This document shows, one piece after another, positions 55,568-63,898 of a DNA stretch of 64,000 nt. Each line of letters opens with the position of its first letter. The first letter of the stretch is position 1. The DNA is from Streptomyces sp. KL109B (lineage in GTDB: Bacteria; Actinomycetota; Actinomycetes; Streptomycetales; Streptomycetaceae): positions 806,001 through 870,000 of the forward strand of contig NZ_JASERL010000001.1 in the NCBI RefSeq assembly GCF_030766935.1, read 5' to 3'. Under the pieces are notes generated by a model. The model saw only the letters and a list, made by a program, of their open reading frames with translations, had not been told where the DNA came from and searched no databases. The translations under genes and the position numbers were made by a program.

Positions 55568-56278
55568 TCACCGTGTGGGGGTGAGCAGCCCGGCCCTTTC
55601 GTTGCGGGGCAGGGAGAGCAGGCGGGCGGTGTCCTCGCGGCCGCCGTGCGGCAGCAGCAGGATCCGCAGCATGTCGATCATCCGGTCGACCAGGCTGTGC
55701 GCGGCCGCCATGCCCTCGTCGTCCCCGTGCGGGGCGAACTGGTCGTGGATGAACGCCGGGAAGCCGCTGCCCGCCAGGATCATGCGGTTGAGCAGGACGT
55801 TGTCAACGAGCTGGCCGTACACCCGGTCGTGGCTGTAGCGGCGCCCGGTGACCACGACACCGGCCACCTTGTTCGCGAGCGGCCGCTCGAAGCGCAGATG
55901 GCCGACCCCGGCCCGCTCGATGAAGTTCTGCATCACGGACGCCAGACCGAAGCCGTGCACGGGAGCCGCGTACAGCACACCGTCCGCGCGGATCAGCCGG
56001 TCCACGAGGGCCGGGGTGTCGTCGTCGAGCGAGCACGGCAGCGGGCGGATGTTGCAGTCGCCGCACGGTCCGCAGGGCGTGATGTCGTACTCGGCGAGCG
56101 GGATCACGTCCAGGTGCACCCCGTGCCCCGCGGCCGCGGCGGCGAGTTCCTGGAGCACCTTGGAGGTCAGCCCTTCCGGCCGCTCCGAGCCGTTGAGTGC
56201 GGCTATCGTCGCCCAGGGGCCGTGGCCGTGTCCTTCCGGGATGCGTCGGCCGTTCGCCACGAGTGTGTCGCTGCCCAT
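55568..56278 (-). CDS. NAD(P)H-dependent FMN reductase/flavodoxin-fold protein (cluster)
   Basis: A 236-residue flavodoxin-fold protein. ALNGSERPEGLTSKVLQELAAAAAGHGVHLDVIPLAEYDITPCGPCGDCNIRPLPC has the FMN phosphate loop and a Cys-rich CGPCGDC..C segment like iron-sulfur flavoproteins/NADPH-FMN reductases, followed by GVLYAAPVHGFGLASVMQNFIERAG. It could reduce a quinone, nitro group or double bond, or supply reduced flavin. ATG 56278 has AAGGAG 8 bp upstream, and therefore the gene overlaps the trpG-like gene by about 75 bp, an unusually long overlap. Confidence 0.85.
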   Translation of the reverse strand: MGSDTLVANGRRIPEGHGHGPWATIAALNGSERPEGLTSKVLQELAAAAAGHGVHLDVIPLAEYDITPCGPCGDCNIRPLPCSLDDDTPALVDRLIRADGVLYAAPVHGFGLASVMQNFIERAGVGHLRFERPLANKVAGVVVTGRRYSHDRVYGQLVDNVLLNRMILAGSGFPAFIHDQFAPHGDDEGMAAAHSLVDRMIDMLRILLLPHGGREDTARLLSLPRNERAGLLTPTR

Positions 56279-56847
56279 CTCTTGGCTCCTTCAAGGAAGT
56301 TGTCGATGTAGGTGTAGCCGGACCGCGTCGTGATGGACTCCGGGTGGAACTGCACGCCCTCCACCGGCAGTTCACGGTGGCGCACACCCATGACCTGGCG
56401 GTCGTCGCGGGCCCGCGCGGTGACGATCAGCTCGTCCGGCACCGGCTCTGCGACCACGAGCGAGTGGTAGCGGGTGGCCGGCGTGCCCGGCCGCAGCCCG
56501 GCGAAGACGCCGCTGCCGTCGTGGTCGACGCGGCTCGACTTGCCGTGCACGGTGCGGGCGGCCCGCTCGATCCGCCCGCCGTACGCGAGGCCGATCGCCT
56601 GGTGACCGAGGCAGACGCCCAACAGCGGTGTGCGGCCCGCGAATTGGCGTACGAGCTCCACGTGGCCCGAGTCGGCGGGATGCCCGGGTCCTGGGCCGAG
56701 CAGCACCGCGTCGGGGCGGCGCCCGGCCAGCTCGCGCGGGGTCGCGGAACGGGAGCGGACGAGCTCGGTGCGGGCGCCGCGCTCGCGCAGATAGTGATCG
56801 ATGATGTGCACGAAGCTGTCGTGCGCGTCGACGAGAAGGACCCTCAT
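56203..56847 (-). CDS. Glutamine amidotransferase, TrpG/PabA-like (cluster)
   Basis: A 214-residue class I glutamine amidotransferase. The nucleophile is in LLGVCLGHQAIG (Cys at about 79), and the His-Glu of the triad lies in VQFHPES; GPGPGHPADSG is the oxyanion-side loop. It supplies ammonia to the adjacent TrpE-like subunit. The ATG (56847) overlaps its stop (ATGA). A C-terminal tail of ~30 residues is read where it overlaps the FMN reductase start region. Confidence 0.92.
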   Translation of the reverse strand: MRVLLVDAHDSFVHIIDHYLRERGARTELVRSRSATPRELAGRRPDAVLLGPGPGHPADSGHVELVRQFAGRTPLLGVCLGHQAIGLAYGGRIERAARTVHGKSSRVDHDGSGVFAGLRPGTPATRYHSLVVAEPVPDELIVTARARDDRQVMGVRHRELPVEGVQFHPESITTRSGYTYIDNFLEGAKRWAATHSWRTADASRKDTATAPGRR

Positions 56848-58418
56848 GCGGCACACCCCTCGCCCATGGTCCGCACGTCGTCAGCCAGTAGGTCGTGGGC
56901 CAGTACGTCGTCGGTCAGTACGTCGTCGGTCAGTTCCTCGCCGGTCAGGGCCGTGTACACCGCGCCCATCTTGATCAGTGTCTCGCGCCATTCGCCCCGC
57001 GCCGTCGAGTCGGCGACGACCCCGGCGGAGGCCTGGAGGGAGTAGGTGCCGGTCGCGCCGTCGTACACGGCGGTCCGGATGCACAGCGCGAGCGTCGCGG
57101 CCCGGCCGCGCACGTCGACCAGGCCGATCGCGCCCGCGTAGGCGCCGCGCGGCCGGCCCTCGATCTCGTGGATCAGCTCCATGGCCCGCACCTTGGGCGC
57201 ACCCGTCATGGTGCCGGCGGGGAACGTGGCGCGCAGCGTGGACCAGGCGTCCTCGCCGTCGGCGAGTTCGCCGTGCACGGTCGAGACCAGGTGATGCACG
57301 TGCGAGAAGCGCTCCACGCTCATCATCGACTCGACCGCGAGGGTGCCGGGCCCGCTCACCCGGGCCACGTCGTTGCGGCACAGATCGACGAGCATGATGT
57401 GCTCGGCGCGCTCCTTCTCGTCGGCCGCGAGTGCGCTCGCGCGCCGGGCGTCCTCGGCGGGGTCGGCGTCGCGCGGCGCGGTCCCCGCGATGGGGCGCAT
57501 CGTCAGCCGGCGCCCCTCGATCCGGAACAGCAGCTCGGGGCTGGCCCCGACGAGGGTGCGGTCCGCCCACGGCGCCAGGAACATGTACGGCGAGGGATTG
57601 CCGCGGCGCAGCCTGCGATACGCGTCCGCCGGGCCGAGCGCGGTCCGTACGTCGACGCGGTGGCCGATCTGGATCTGGTAGACGTCGCCCGCCGCGATGT
57701 GGTCGAGGCAGCGCCGGGCCCGGGACTCGAACTCCTCGCGGGGCACGGTGCCCGAGACCGTGTGCGCACGGGGCGCTTCAGGAACGGGACCGGGGGCCGG
57801 ATCCAGCCGGCCGACCAGGTCCGCGAGGCGGCTGCCGAGCGCGCCCGCGTCCCCGAACTCCGCCGCGCTGGCGCGCAGATGACGCACGCCGCCTTCCGCG
57901 AGGTCGTAGTGCACGGTGTGCCGGAAGGCCGTCAGGGTGATGTCGGGCAGCTGGCCGGGCGCACGGGCCGGCAGCTCCTCCATGTGCCAGGCCGCCTCGT
58001 ATCCGTAGATCCCGAGGAAGCCGAACGCGAAGGTGTCCGCGGGGAGTTCGGTGCGCACGTCGAACGAGCCGTCGAGCGCCCGGAGGAATTCCCAGGGCGC
58101 GCCGGGCGTGCGCTCGGCGAGGGCGCGTAGCCGGGCCACCAGGCCGGGCTGCCCGTCGATGCCGAGCTCTCCGCCCCGCACGGTGATCCGGGCGAGCACC
58201 TCGGCGCCCACCACCGCGGCCCGGCAGTCCTGGTCGGGTCCTGCCAGGCTCTCGAAGAGGAACACCTCGTCGTCGCCGAGGAGTTCGCGCAGGGCGGTGT
58301 ACAGGGCGAGCGGGGCGTGGGGCGGCAGCTCGGCGGCCGACACGGTGACCCTGAGGTCCTGTAGGTCCTGTAGGCGGGGCGGCGCGGCGCCGGAGGGGGC
58401 GGTGGCGGTCGGCGGCAT
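56844..58418 (-). CDS. Anthranilate synthase component I-like chorismate enzyme (cluster)
   Basis: A 524-residue chorismate-utilising enzyme. The catalytic [14 protein letters not shown] resembles TrpE (PIAGT) rather than PabB (PIKGT), [19 protein letters not shown] and [43 protein letters not shown] are typical, and [23 protein letters not shown] and [17 protein letters not shown] complete the fold. It should make anthranilate or the related 2-amino-2-deoxyisochorismate with TrpG-like ammonia supply. The C-terminus carries a short repeat ([20 protein letters not shown]). ATG 58418 follows AAAAGGACC. Which product it forms cannot be told from sequence by eye. Confidence 0.88.
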   Translation of the reverse strand: MPPTATAPSGAAPPRLQDLQDLRVTVSAAELPPHAPLALYTALRELLGDDEVFLFESLAGPDQDCRAAVVGAEVLARITVRGGELGIDGQPGLVARLRALAERTPGAPWEFLRALDGSFDVRTELPADTFAFGFLGIYGYEAAWHMEELPARAPGQLPDITLTAFRHTVHYDLAEGGVRHLRASAAEFGDAGALGSRLADLVGRLDPAPGPVPEAPRAHTVSGTVPREEFESRARRCLDHIAAGDVYQIQIGHRVDVRTALGPADAYRRLRRGNPSPYMFLAPWADRTLVGASPELLFRIEGRRLTMRPIAGTAPRDADPAEDARRASALAADEKERAEHIMLVDLCRNDVARVSGPGTLAVESMMSVERFSHVHHLVSTVHGELADGEDAWSTLRATFPAGTMTGAPKVRAMELIHEIEGRPRGAYAGAIGLVDVRGRAATLALCIRTAVYDGATGTYSLQASAGVVADSTARGEWRETLIKMGAVYTALTGEELTDDVLTDDVLAHDLLADDVRTMGEGCAA

Positions 58419-58527
58419 CGACGGTGGTCCTTTTCTGGTCGGGGCGCCGCTTCGGCGGCGTACCGCAAGCCAACCAACGAGCCGGCCACGCGACCCAGAC
58501 CACTGGACCCGCCGGGCGGCGGTCCAC

Positions 58528-59205
58528 TCACCCCGCCGCGCCCGCGAGCAGCCGCGCCGACTCCACCAGGGCGTCCCGGCAGGTGTCCTGGTCCACCCCC
58601 GGCACCGAGCAGGCCAGCAGCAGCACGCGCCGCGTGTCCGCCGTCACCGCCTGGTGGACCCCGTCCCGGTGCGCGAACAGGGAGAGCACCCGCTCCTCGT
58701 CCGCGAGCACCGCACGGCCCGCCTCGACGACCGCGGGGGCCGACGCCCCGAGCGCCGTGAACTCCTCCGTGCCGTCCGTGAGCCGCAGGTGTACGTCGCC
58801 CGTGAGCCGGTCGCGGTCGAAGACGCCGAGCGCGACGAGGCTGCGCACCGCCACCGCGTTGACCGCGTCGACCGCCGGGTTGATCCGCGGCCAGGAGCCG
58901 AGCGGCTTGCCGCGCAGGCCGCGGTCGACGAGGGCCTGCACGGACGGCGGCTGCTTGTCGGGGTGCGCCCCGATCAGCCGGCTGAGCTCGCGGTAGGCGG
59001 CGATGCGGGGCGCCGCACGGACCTCGGACCGGCTCGCCGCGTTCCATCGCGCGTGGGCCTCGGTCCACGCCGCCTCGACGGCAGGCGCCAACGCGTCGGC
59101 GCCTGCCCGGACTTGGGCCTCCATGGTGAGGACCTCGACCCCGGGGAGCAGCTCCCTGGCCTCGGGCGAGACGGTGATCCTGCGGAACGTGGCGCTGGTG
59201 GTCAT
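58528..59205 (-). CDS. B3/B4 tRNA-editing-like domain protein (cluster)
   Basis: A 225-residue protein. IAAYRELSRLIGAHPDKQPPSVQALVDRGLRGKPLGSWPRINPAVDAVNAVAVRSLVALGVFDRDRLTGDVHLRLTDGTEEFTALG matches the B3/B4 domain of phenylalanyl-tRNA synthetase beta, which deacylates mischarged Tyr-tRNA-Phe. Stand-alone versions can act as trans-editing factors. In a metabolite cluster its role is unknown; protection against a product-derived amino acid analogue is one inference. ATG overlaps the preceding Gfo/Idh stop. An upstream extension in the same frame is non-conserved. Confidence 0.78.
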   Translation of the reverse strand: MTTSATFRRITVSPEARELLPGVEVLTMEAQVRAGADALAPAVEAAWTEAHARWNAASRSEVRAAPRIAAYRELSRLIGAHPDKQPPSVQALVDRGLRGKPLGSWPRINPAVDAVNAVAVRSLVALGVFDRDRLTGDVHLRLTDGTEEFTALGASAPAVVEAGRAVLADEERVLSLFAHRDGVHQAVTADTRRVLLLACSVPGVDQDTCRDALVESARLLAGAAG

Positions 59206-60515
59206 GCGGTGCCTCCGGAGAAGGTCAGGTGGTGGGCCGTGCGCAGATCGAGGTCCTCGGCGGTCAGGACGCGGTCGGTGTCGATGAGGATGTTGTAGTG
59301 GTTCGGCGCGTGGCACTCGTCGAATCCGGCCACCCGGCCGAGCGGCCCGCCCGGCCCGGTCACCAGGTCGCCCCGCTCGATCACGGCGCCCACGGGGAAC
59401 TCCGCGAAGCCGAGGAACCCGACCCGGTCCACCACGTCACCGGCGTGTGCCGGGCGGTCCACCGTCGTCACCAGCTCGTGCACCTCCCCGGCCCGCACAC
59501 AGCGCGACCGCCACGGCGAGAGCACCATGCCGCGGTCCTCGCGCCGGTGGTAGAGCAGTTTCACCATGCGGGCGGCGGCCGGGTCCTTGGGGCTCATCCG
59601 CAGCCGCGTCTCCTTCACCCGGCCGATGCCGTACGCCTCTTCGACGAGTTCGACGATGTGCGGGCCACGGTCGGGGGCGCCACGACCGGCACGTACCACC
59701 TGATGGAAGTCGGCCATGATGCCCGCGTACTCGTGGTCGAGGGAGGACTTGAAGGCGTCGAAGCCCTCCAGCATGTCGGCGTGCAGCACGGAGCCGTCCT
59801 TGAGGTGCACCGTGATGTCCTTCTGCTCGCCGGTGCCGAGCGCCCAGTCGAGCTCCACGTCGACGGGTGTGCCGTCCGCGGTGGCGAGTTCGAGCCGGGC
59901 GCAGAACTCGACCCCGGCCCTGACATCGCCGATGGTGGCATCGCGCAGCGAGAGCGGGCCGAGCACGGTCTCCAGGGCGTCGAGGGCGTTCGGCCCGTTG
60001 TCGATCACGCAGCCGCCGCCGCACCTGTCGATGTCCAGATACCAGGCGTCCGTGCCCGAGTGCTCCTCGATCTTCTCGTTGTAGCGGCTGGTGACATGGG
60101 ATATCCGGGCGGGGTCCGGCAGTTCTGCGGCCAGGCGCCGCACGTGGGTGTTGTAGCGGCGGTGGAAGGCCGTGAAGAGCGTGGCCCCGTGCTCCTCGGC
60201 CAGGTCTGTCAGCTCGTGCGCGTCCACGGCCGCCACCGTCAGCGGCTTCTCGCAGCACACATGGACGCCGGCGCGCAGCACGTCCCGTACGACCGGGGCG
60301 TGTGCGTGGTTCGGCAGCGTGATCACCACGCCGTCCACCAGGCCGGAGGCGAGCAGCTCGCGGTGGTCGGTGAAGGCGGTGACCTCCGGGCCGAAGTCCG
60401 TCAGCTTCGCGGCGTCGAGATCGCATACGGCGGTCAGCCGCAGCCCGGGGTTCTCCTGGACGGCCCGCAGGAAGAACGGCGCGATCACGCCGAGGCCGAT
60501 CACTCCGATACGCAT
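59202..60515 (-). CDS. Gfo/Idh/MocA oxidoreductase with extra C-terminal domain (cluster)
   Basis: A 437-residue protein. The N-terminal ~305 residues are Gfo/Idh/MocA: MRIGVIGLGVIAPFFLRAV, ITLPNHAHAPVVRDVLRAGVHVCCEKPLTV, and HVTSRYNEKIEEHSGTDAWYLDIDRCGGGCVIDNGPNALD with the catalytic-type residues. Residues ~310-437 (RGMVLSPWRSRCVRAGEVHELVTTVDRP..., VGFLGFAEFPVGAVIERGDLV, GRVAGFDECHAPNHYNILID) form a second domain I do not securely recognise; DUF6917 is a possibility from memory. The ATG and stop both lie at coupled junctions. Confidence 0.85.
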   Translation of the reverse strand: MRIGVIGLGVIAPFFLRAVQENPGLRLTAVCDLDAAKLTDFGPEVTAFTDHRELLASGLVDGVVITLPNHAHAPVVRDVLRAGVHVCCEKPLTVAAVDAHELTDLAEEHGATLFTAFHRRYNTHVRRLAAELPDPARISHVTSRYNEKIEEHSGTDAWYLDIDRCGGGCVIDNGPNALDALETVLGPLSLRDATIGDVRAGVEFCARLELATADGTPVDVELDWALGTGEQKDITVHLKDGSVLHADMLEGFDAFKSSLDHEYAGIMADFHQVVRAGRGAPDRGPHIVELVEEAYGIGRVKETRLRMSPKDPAAARMVKLLYHRREDRGMVLSPWRSRCVRAGEVHELVTTVDRPAHAGDVVDRVGFLGFAEFPVGAVIERGDLVTGPGGPLGRVAGFDECHAPNHYNILIDTDRVLTAEDLDLRTAHHLTFSGGTA

Positions 60516-60559
60516 GGCTGTGTCCTCCTGAAGAGCGGTGGGTCGGGTCGGTCGGCGGC

Positions 60560-61672
60560 TCATGCGGTCGGCTCCAGAACGTGCTCGGTCAGTGCGGACG
60601 GCGCCGTGGTGGACAGCTGCCCGGCCAGCCGGACCAGGCCTTCGGCCACCGGGCCGGGCAGGGCGACGCCGTCCCGTACCGACTGCGCGTAGCGTGCCGC
60701 CTCCGGGGCTCCGGGGTAGGTGACGCCCTTCGCGTACGCGGCGACGGGGGAGTTCGCCACGGTGTCGAGGAGCGTGCGGTTCTCGGCGGCGATCCGCCCG
60801 GCCGAGCCGAAGGCGGCGGGGTCGATCACGATCGCCGTGTGGCCCACGTTGTCGTCGCCCGCGGGCTCACCCTTGAGCACGCCCGGCCGGGGCCCGTAGG
60901 CGGCGCCCGACAGGGGACCGCACAGGAGGTCGACGAGCAGGGCGAGCCCGAAGCCCTTGGCGCCGCCCGTCGCCGCGGGTCCGCCGAGCCAGGCGACGTC
61001 CGCCTCCTCGTCCATGAAGGCGGCCGGGTCCGTGGTGGGCGTCCCGTCGTGCCGGACGAGCCACTCCCGCGGCACCTCCCGGCCCTCCTTGTGCGCCGCC
61101 TTGATCTTGCCGGTGGCGACCACCGTGGTGCTCATGTCCAGGACGAACGGGGCGCCTTCGGTCACCGGCACCGCCGCGCTCAGCGGGTTGGTGCCGAGCA
61201 TCCGGACCGTGCCGCCGAGCGGCGGTGCGACGCCCTGCGCACCGCAGTTGGTCATCGCGAGGCCGATCAGCCCGGCTCCGGCGGCCCGCTGCGTGTAGTA
61301 GCCGGCGCTGCCGAAGTGCGTACTGTTCCGCACCGCGACCATGCCGATGCCGGTCTGCCGCGCCTTGTCCATGGCGATGTCCATGGCCAGGTCCATGGTG
61401 ACCAGGCCGAGCCCGCGGTCCCCGTCGAGCAGCGCGGTGCCCGCGGTCTCCTGGACGATGCGCGGGGCGGCGTCCGCGGCGATCCGGCCGTCGAGCAGGC
61501 GGGGTGCGTAGATGTTCACCAGGCCGTTCGTGCCGTGGGTGGTGAAGCCGTGCGCGTCGGCGTAGACGATGACATCGGCGGCGGTACGGGCCGAGTCGGC
61601 GTCGAGACCGCACGCGCGCAGGACGCGCAGGACGAAGTCGGTGAGCTCGGCGAGGGGGACGCTGGCGGTCAT
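60560..61672 (-). CDS. Ldh-family (malate/L-lactate/ureidoglycolate-type) dehydrogenase (cluster)
   Basis: A 370-residue NAD(P)H-dependent dehydrogenase of the YlbC/AllD/ComC family, which reduces or oxidises 2-hydroxy acids and imines. Motifs: VIVYADAHGFTTHGTNGLVNIY, GIGMVAVRNSTHFGSAGYYTQRAAGAGLIGLAMTN, and PPLGGTVRMLGTNPLSAAVPV, GGAKGFGLALLVDLLCGPLSGAAYGP. Some family members reduce cyclic imines or ureido acids. ATG 61672 has AAGGAA about 9 bp upstream. It follows the M20 gene after 38 bp. Confidence 0.88.
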   Translation of the reverse strand: MTASVPLAELTDFVLRVLRACGLDADSARTAADVIVYADAHGFTTHGTNGLVNIYAPRLLDGRIAADAAPRIVQETAGTALLDGDRGLGLVTMDLAMDIAMDKARQTGIGMVAVRNSTHFGSAGYYTQRAAGAGLIGLAMTNCGAQGVAPPLGGTVRMLGTNPLSAAVPVTEGAPFVLDMSTTVVATGKIKAAHKEGREVPREWLVRHDGTPTTDPAAFMDEEADVAWLGGPAATGGAKGFGLALLVDLLCGPLSGAAYGPRPGVLKGEPAGDDNVGHTAIVIDPAAFGSAGRIAAENRTLLDTVANSPVAAYAKGVTYPGAPEAARYAQSVRDGVALPGPVAEGLVRLAGQLSTTAPSALTEHVLEPTA

Positions 61673-61710
61673 GTCGGGTTCCTTCTTCTTCGTGTGCGAG
61701 GGAGTTGGGG

Positions 61711-63012
61711 TCAGGCGGTGCGGGCCGCGAAGATGTGCACCAGGTTCTTGATGCGCCGCGCGTAGTCGTTCAGGTCGTCGAGGTGCACGTGCTCGCCCGG
61801 CGTGTGCGCGCCGTTCGTGTCGAGTCGGCCGGGGCCGCACACGGCCACGTACCGGCCGGGGGCCGGAGCCCAGATCGCGTCGCAGGTGAACGCGGAGCCG
61901 TCGGCGAGCGCGTCGTGCCGGCTGAACCCGGCGTCGGTGAGCAGGAGTTCGGCGTCCGGGTCGCGGTTGCTCAGGGTCGGCAGGCCGCGCTTGAGCCAGT
62001 CGAGGCGGACGATGCGCCGCCAGTCCCGTACGGTGCGCCGGCTGAACGGATCGTGCGCGTGCAGATGGCCGAATTCGGTACGGGCCTCCTCAAGCAGGAC
62101 TTCGAGGGACGCCGCGAGCAGCTCGGCCTGCTCGGTGGCCGGATACGCGATGTTGAGCAGCAACTGGCCGCCGCCGTACACCCTGTTGTGCGCGTGGCCC
62201 GTGTGCAGCCCGGAGACGCACAGCTTCGCGCCCATGCCGTGCGCGAGCGGGCCCAGCTTGCGGGCCAGGAAGTCGGCGAGGAAGCCGAGCAGCACGGTCG
62301 CGTTGTGTCCTTCGCCCGGGTGGTCGTCGGTGGAGTCCTCGCCGCGCACCGTGATGCGGGGGGTCATCGCGGTGGTGCAGGCGTCCATGAACCGGTTGCC
62401 TGTCGGCTCGGCGAAGACCATGAGCCGTCCGGTGAACCCGGCGTCGATCAGCGCGCGGGTGCCGTACGTGCCCATCGCGCCGCCCTCCTCGCCGGCCACG
62501 GAGGCGAGCTGGACCTCGATCCGGCCGGCGAGGCCGGGGTCATCGGCGAACGCCGCGGCGACGCCCACGGCGGCGGCGATCCCCGGGCCCTTGTCGTCGA
62601 CGGCGCCCCGGCCGTGCAGGATGCGTCCTTCCAGGTGCGGTGCGACGTGCGGTCCGACGGTGTCCACATGGAAGTTGACGACGAGGCGGCGCTGCTCGGG
62701 CGCCGGGGTGCCGAGCGCCACCACGGCCGACGGCTGCCCGGCGAGGAACCCCGCGAGGTCCCTGCGGGCCGCGTCGCGCACCGGCGCCGGCACCTCGGGG
62801 CGCTCCAGGATCTCCGGGGCGGGCGGCTCGTGCCAGGCCGTGCGGAAGCCGCGCTCCCGGGCGCCCGCCAGGAACACCCGCTGGGCGTCGGCGGATCCGT
62901 CGAGGGGTCCGCCCTCCAGGGGCGAGACCGAGTCGACGTCCATCAGCTCGGTCAGCCACTCCAGGTCGGCGGCGGTCAGCACGTCGGTGGCCGCCCTGGT
63001 CTGCTCAGGCAC
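61711..63012 (-). CDS. M20-family metallopeptidase/deacylase (ArgE/DapE-like, cluster)
   Basis: A 433-residue zinc hydrolase. Metal-binding residues are in VNFHVDTVG, GRGAVDDKGPG, VAGEEGGAMG (catalytic Glu pair) and VFAEPTGN, and GHNATVLLGFLADFLARKLGPL and NGAHTPGEHVHLDDL near the end. It removes an acyl or amino-acid group, perhaps a protecting group of a pathway intermediate. The ATG overlaps the preceding TIM-barrel gene by 8 bp, so expression is coupled. Confidence 0.87.
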   Translation of the reverse strand: MPEQTRAATDVLTAADLEWLTELMDVDSVSPLEGGPLDGSADAQRVFLAGARERGFRTAWHEPPAPEILERPEVPAPVRDAARRDLAGFLAGQPSAVVALGTPAPEQRRLVVNFHVDTVGPHVAPHLEGRILHGRGAVDDKGPGIAAAVGVAAAFADDPGLAGRIEVQLASVAGEEGGAMGTYGTRALIDAGFTGRLMVFAEPTGNRFMDACTTAMTPRITVRGEDSTDDHPGEGHNATVLLGFLADFLARKLGPLAHGMGAKLCVSGLHTGHAHNRVYGGGQLLLNIAYPATEQAELLAASLEVLLEEARTEFGHLHAHDPFSRRTVRDWRRIVRLDWLKRGLPTLSNRDPDAELLLTDAGFSRHDALADGSAFTCDAIWAPAPGRYVAVCGPGRLDTNGAHTPGEHVHLDDLNDYARRIKNLVHIFAARTA

Positions 63013-63898
63013 CGCTGGTCTCCTTCTGTGCCGATGCGCCCGTGGGGCACACGAGGGACGTGAACCGCCGGGCGTACGCGCGGTATCCGGCGGCCAGTTC
63101 GGCCGGGTCGCCGTCGAGCGCCAGATGCGGGATACGGGCGAGGTGCGGCTCGATGCTGTAGTCGCCGCGGTAGCCGGACGCCTCCAGGAGGCGCACGCAC
63201 TCGGTGAGGCGGGCCGTGCCCTCGCCGGGCATCGTGAACTCGGCGCCTTCGTCGGGACGTACGAGACCGTCCTTGATGTGCACGTGCTCCACCCACGGCA
63301 GCACTTCCGCGAGGAACTCCACCGAGTCGTAGCCGTACGCGAGGCCGTTGCCGGTGTCGAAGAGCAGCCGGAGCCGGTCGCTCGCGACCTCTTCGAGGAG
63401 CCGCAGGGTCTCCTTGGCGCCCTGGCCGGCCCAGCCCTGGCAGTTCTCGTGCAGCAGGGTCACGCCGAGCCGCTCGGCCTCGCGGCTCAGGACCCGCATC
63501 CGGCGCAGCGCCTCGGTCCGCCAAGCGTGCGCCGGGCGGCCGTCGTTCGGGTACGACATGACGCGCAGCCGGTCGCAGCCGACCAGGGAGGCGGCGTGGG
63601 CGCTGCGTTCGAGCACGGCGAGTTCGGCGCCGAGGTCCGTGGCGAGGGTCGTGGACCAGCTGCCGATCGGGGTGTCCACGACCGGCACCCGCAGACCGGC
63701 CACGATGGTGCGGCGGGCCACGTCGGCGACCTCGCCCGCGGACAGCTCGTGCAGGCCCTGCCCGTCGACGGTGCGCAACTCCAGGGCGGTCAGGCCCAGT
63801 TCGTGGTGGATCGTCAGCTGTCCCGTGAGGTCGGCGGCGGCCTCGTCGCCGATGCCGCACAGCCGGTCGGGGGAGACGTGGAGGTCCATCGTGATCAC
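63005..63898 (-). CDS. Sugar phosphate isomerase/epimerase-like TIM barrel (cluster)
   Basis: A 297-residue protein of the xylose isomerase-like TIM-barrel family. Metal/substrate residues are in LLHENCQGWAGQGAKETL (Glu), LLFDTGNGLAYGYDSVEFLAEVLPWVEHVHIKDG (Asp, His) and YSIEPHLARIP (Glu). Family members isomerise or epimerise keto sugars or dehydrate cyclitols (IolE type). The GTG 63898 overlaps the DegT stop (GTGA); ATG 63889 is an alternative. Expected to act with the DegT aminotransferase and Gfo/Idh proteins on a carbohydrate-like intermediate. Confidence 0.85.
   Translation of the reverse strand: MITMDLHVSPDRLCGIGDEAAADLTGQLTIHHELGLTALELRTVDGQGLHELSAGEVADVARRTIVAGLRVPVVDTPIGSWSTTLATDLGAELAVLERSAHAASLVGCDRLRVMSYPNDGRPAHAWRTEALRRMRVLSREAERLGVTLLHENCQGWAGQGAKETLRLLEEVASDRLRLLFDTGNGLAYGYDSVEFLAEVLPWVEHVHIKDGLVRPDEGAEFTMPGEGTARLTECVRLLEASGYRGDYSIEPHLARIPHLALDGDPAELAAGYRAYARRFTSLVCPTGASAQKETSGA

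Noticed and set aside
56844..58418. PabB (aminodeoxychorismate synthase) assignment
   Set aside because: The active-site motif reads PIAGT as in anthranilate synthase rather than PIKGT, though the exact product remains open.
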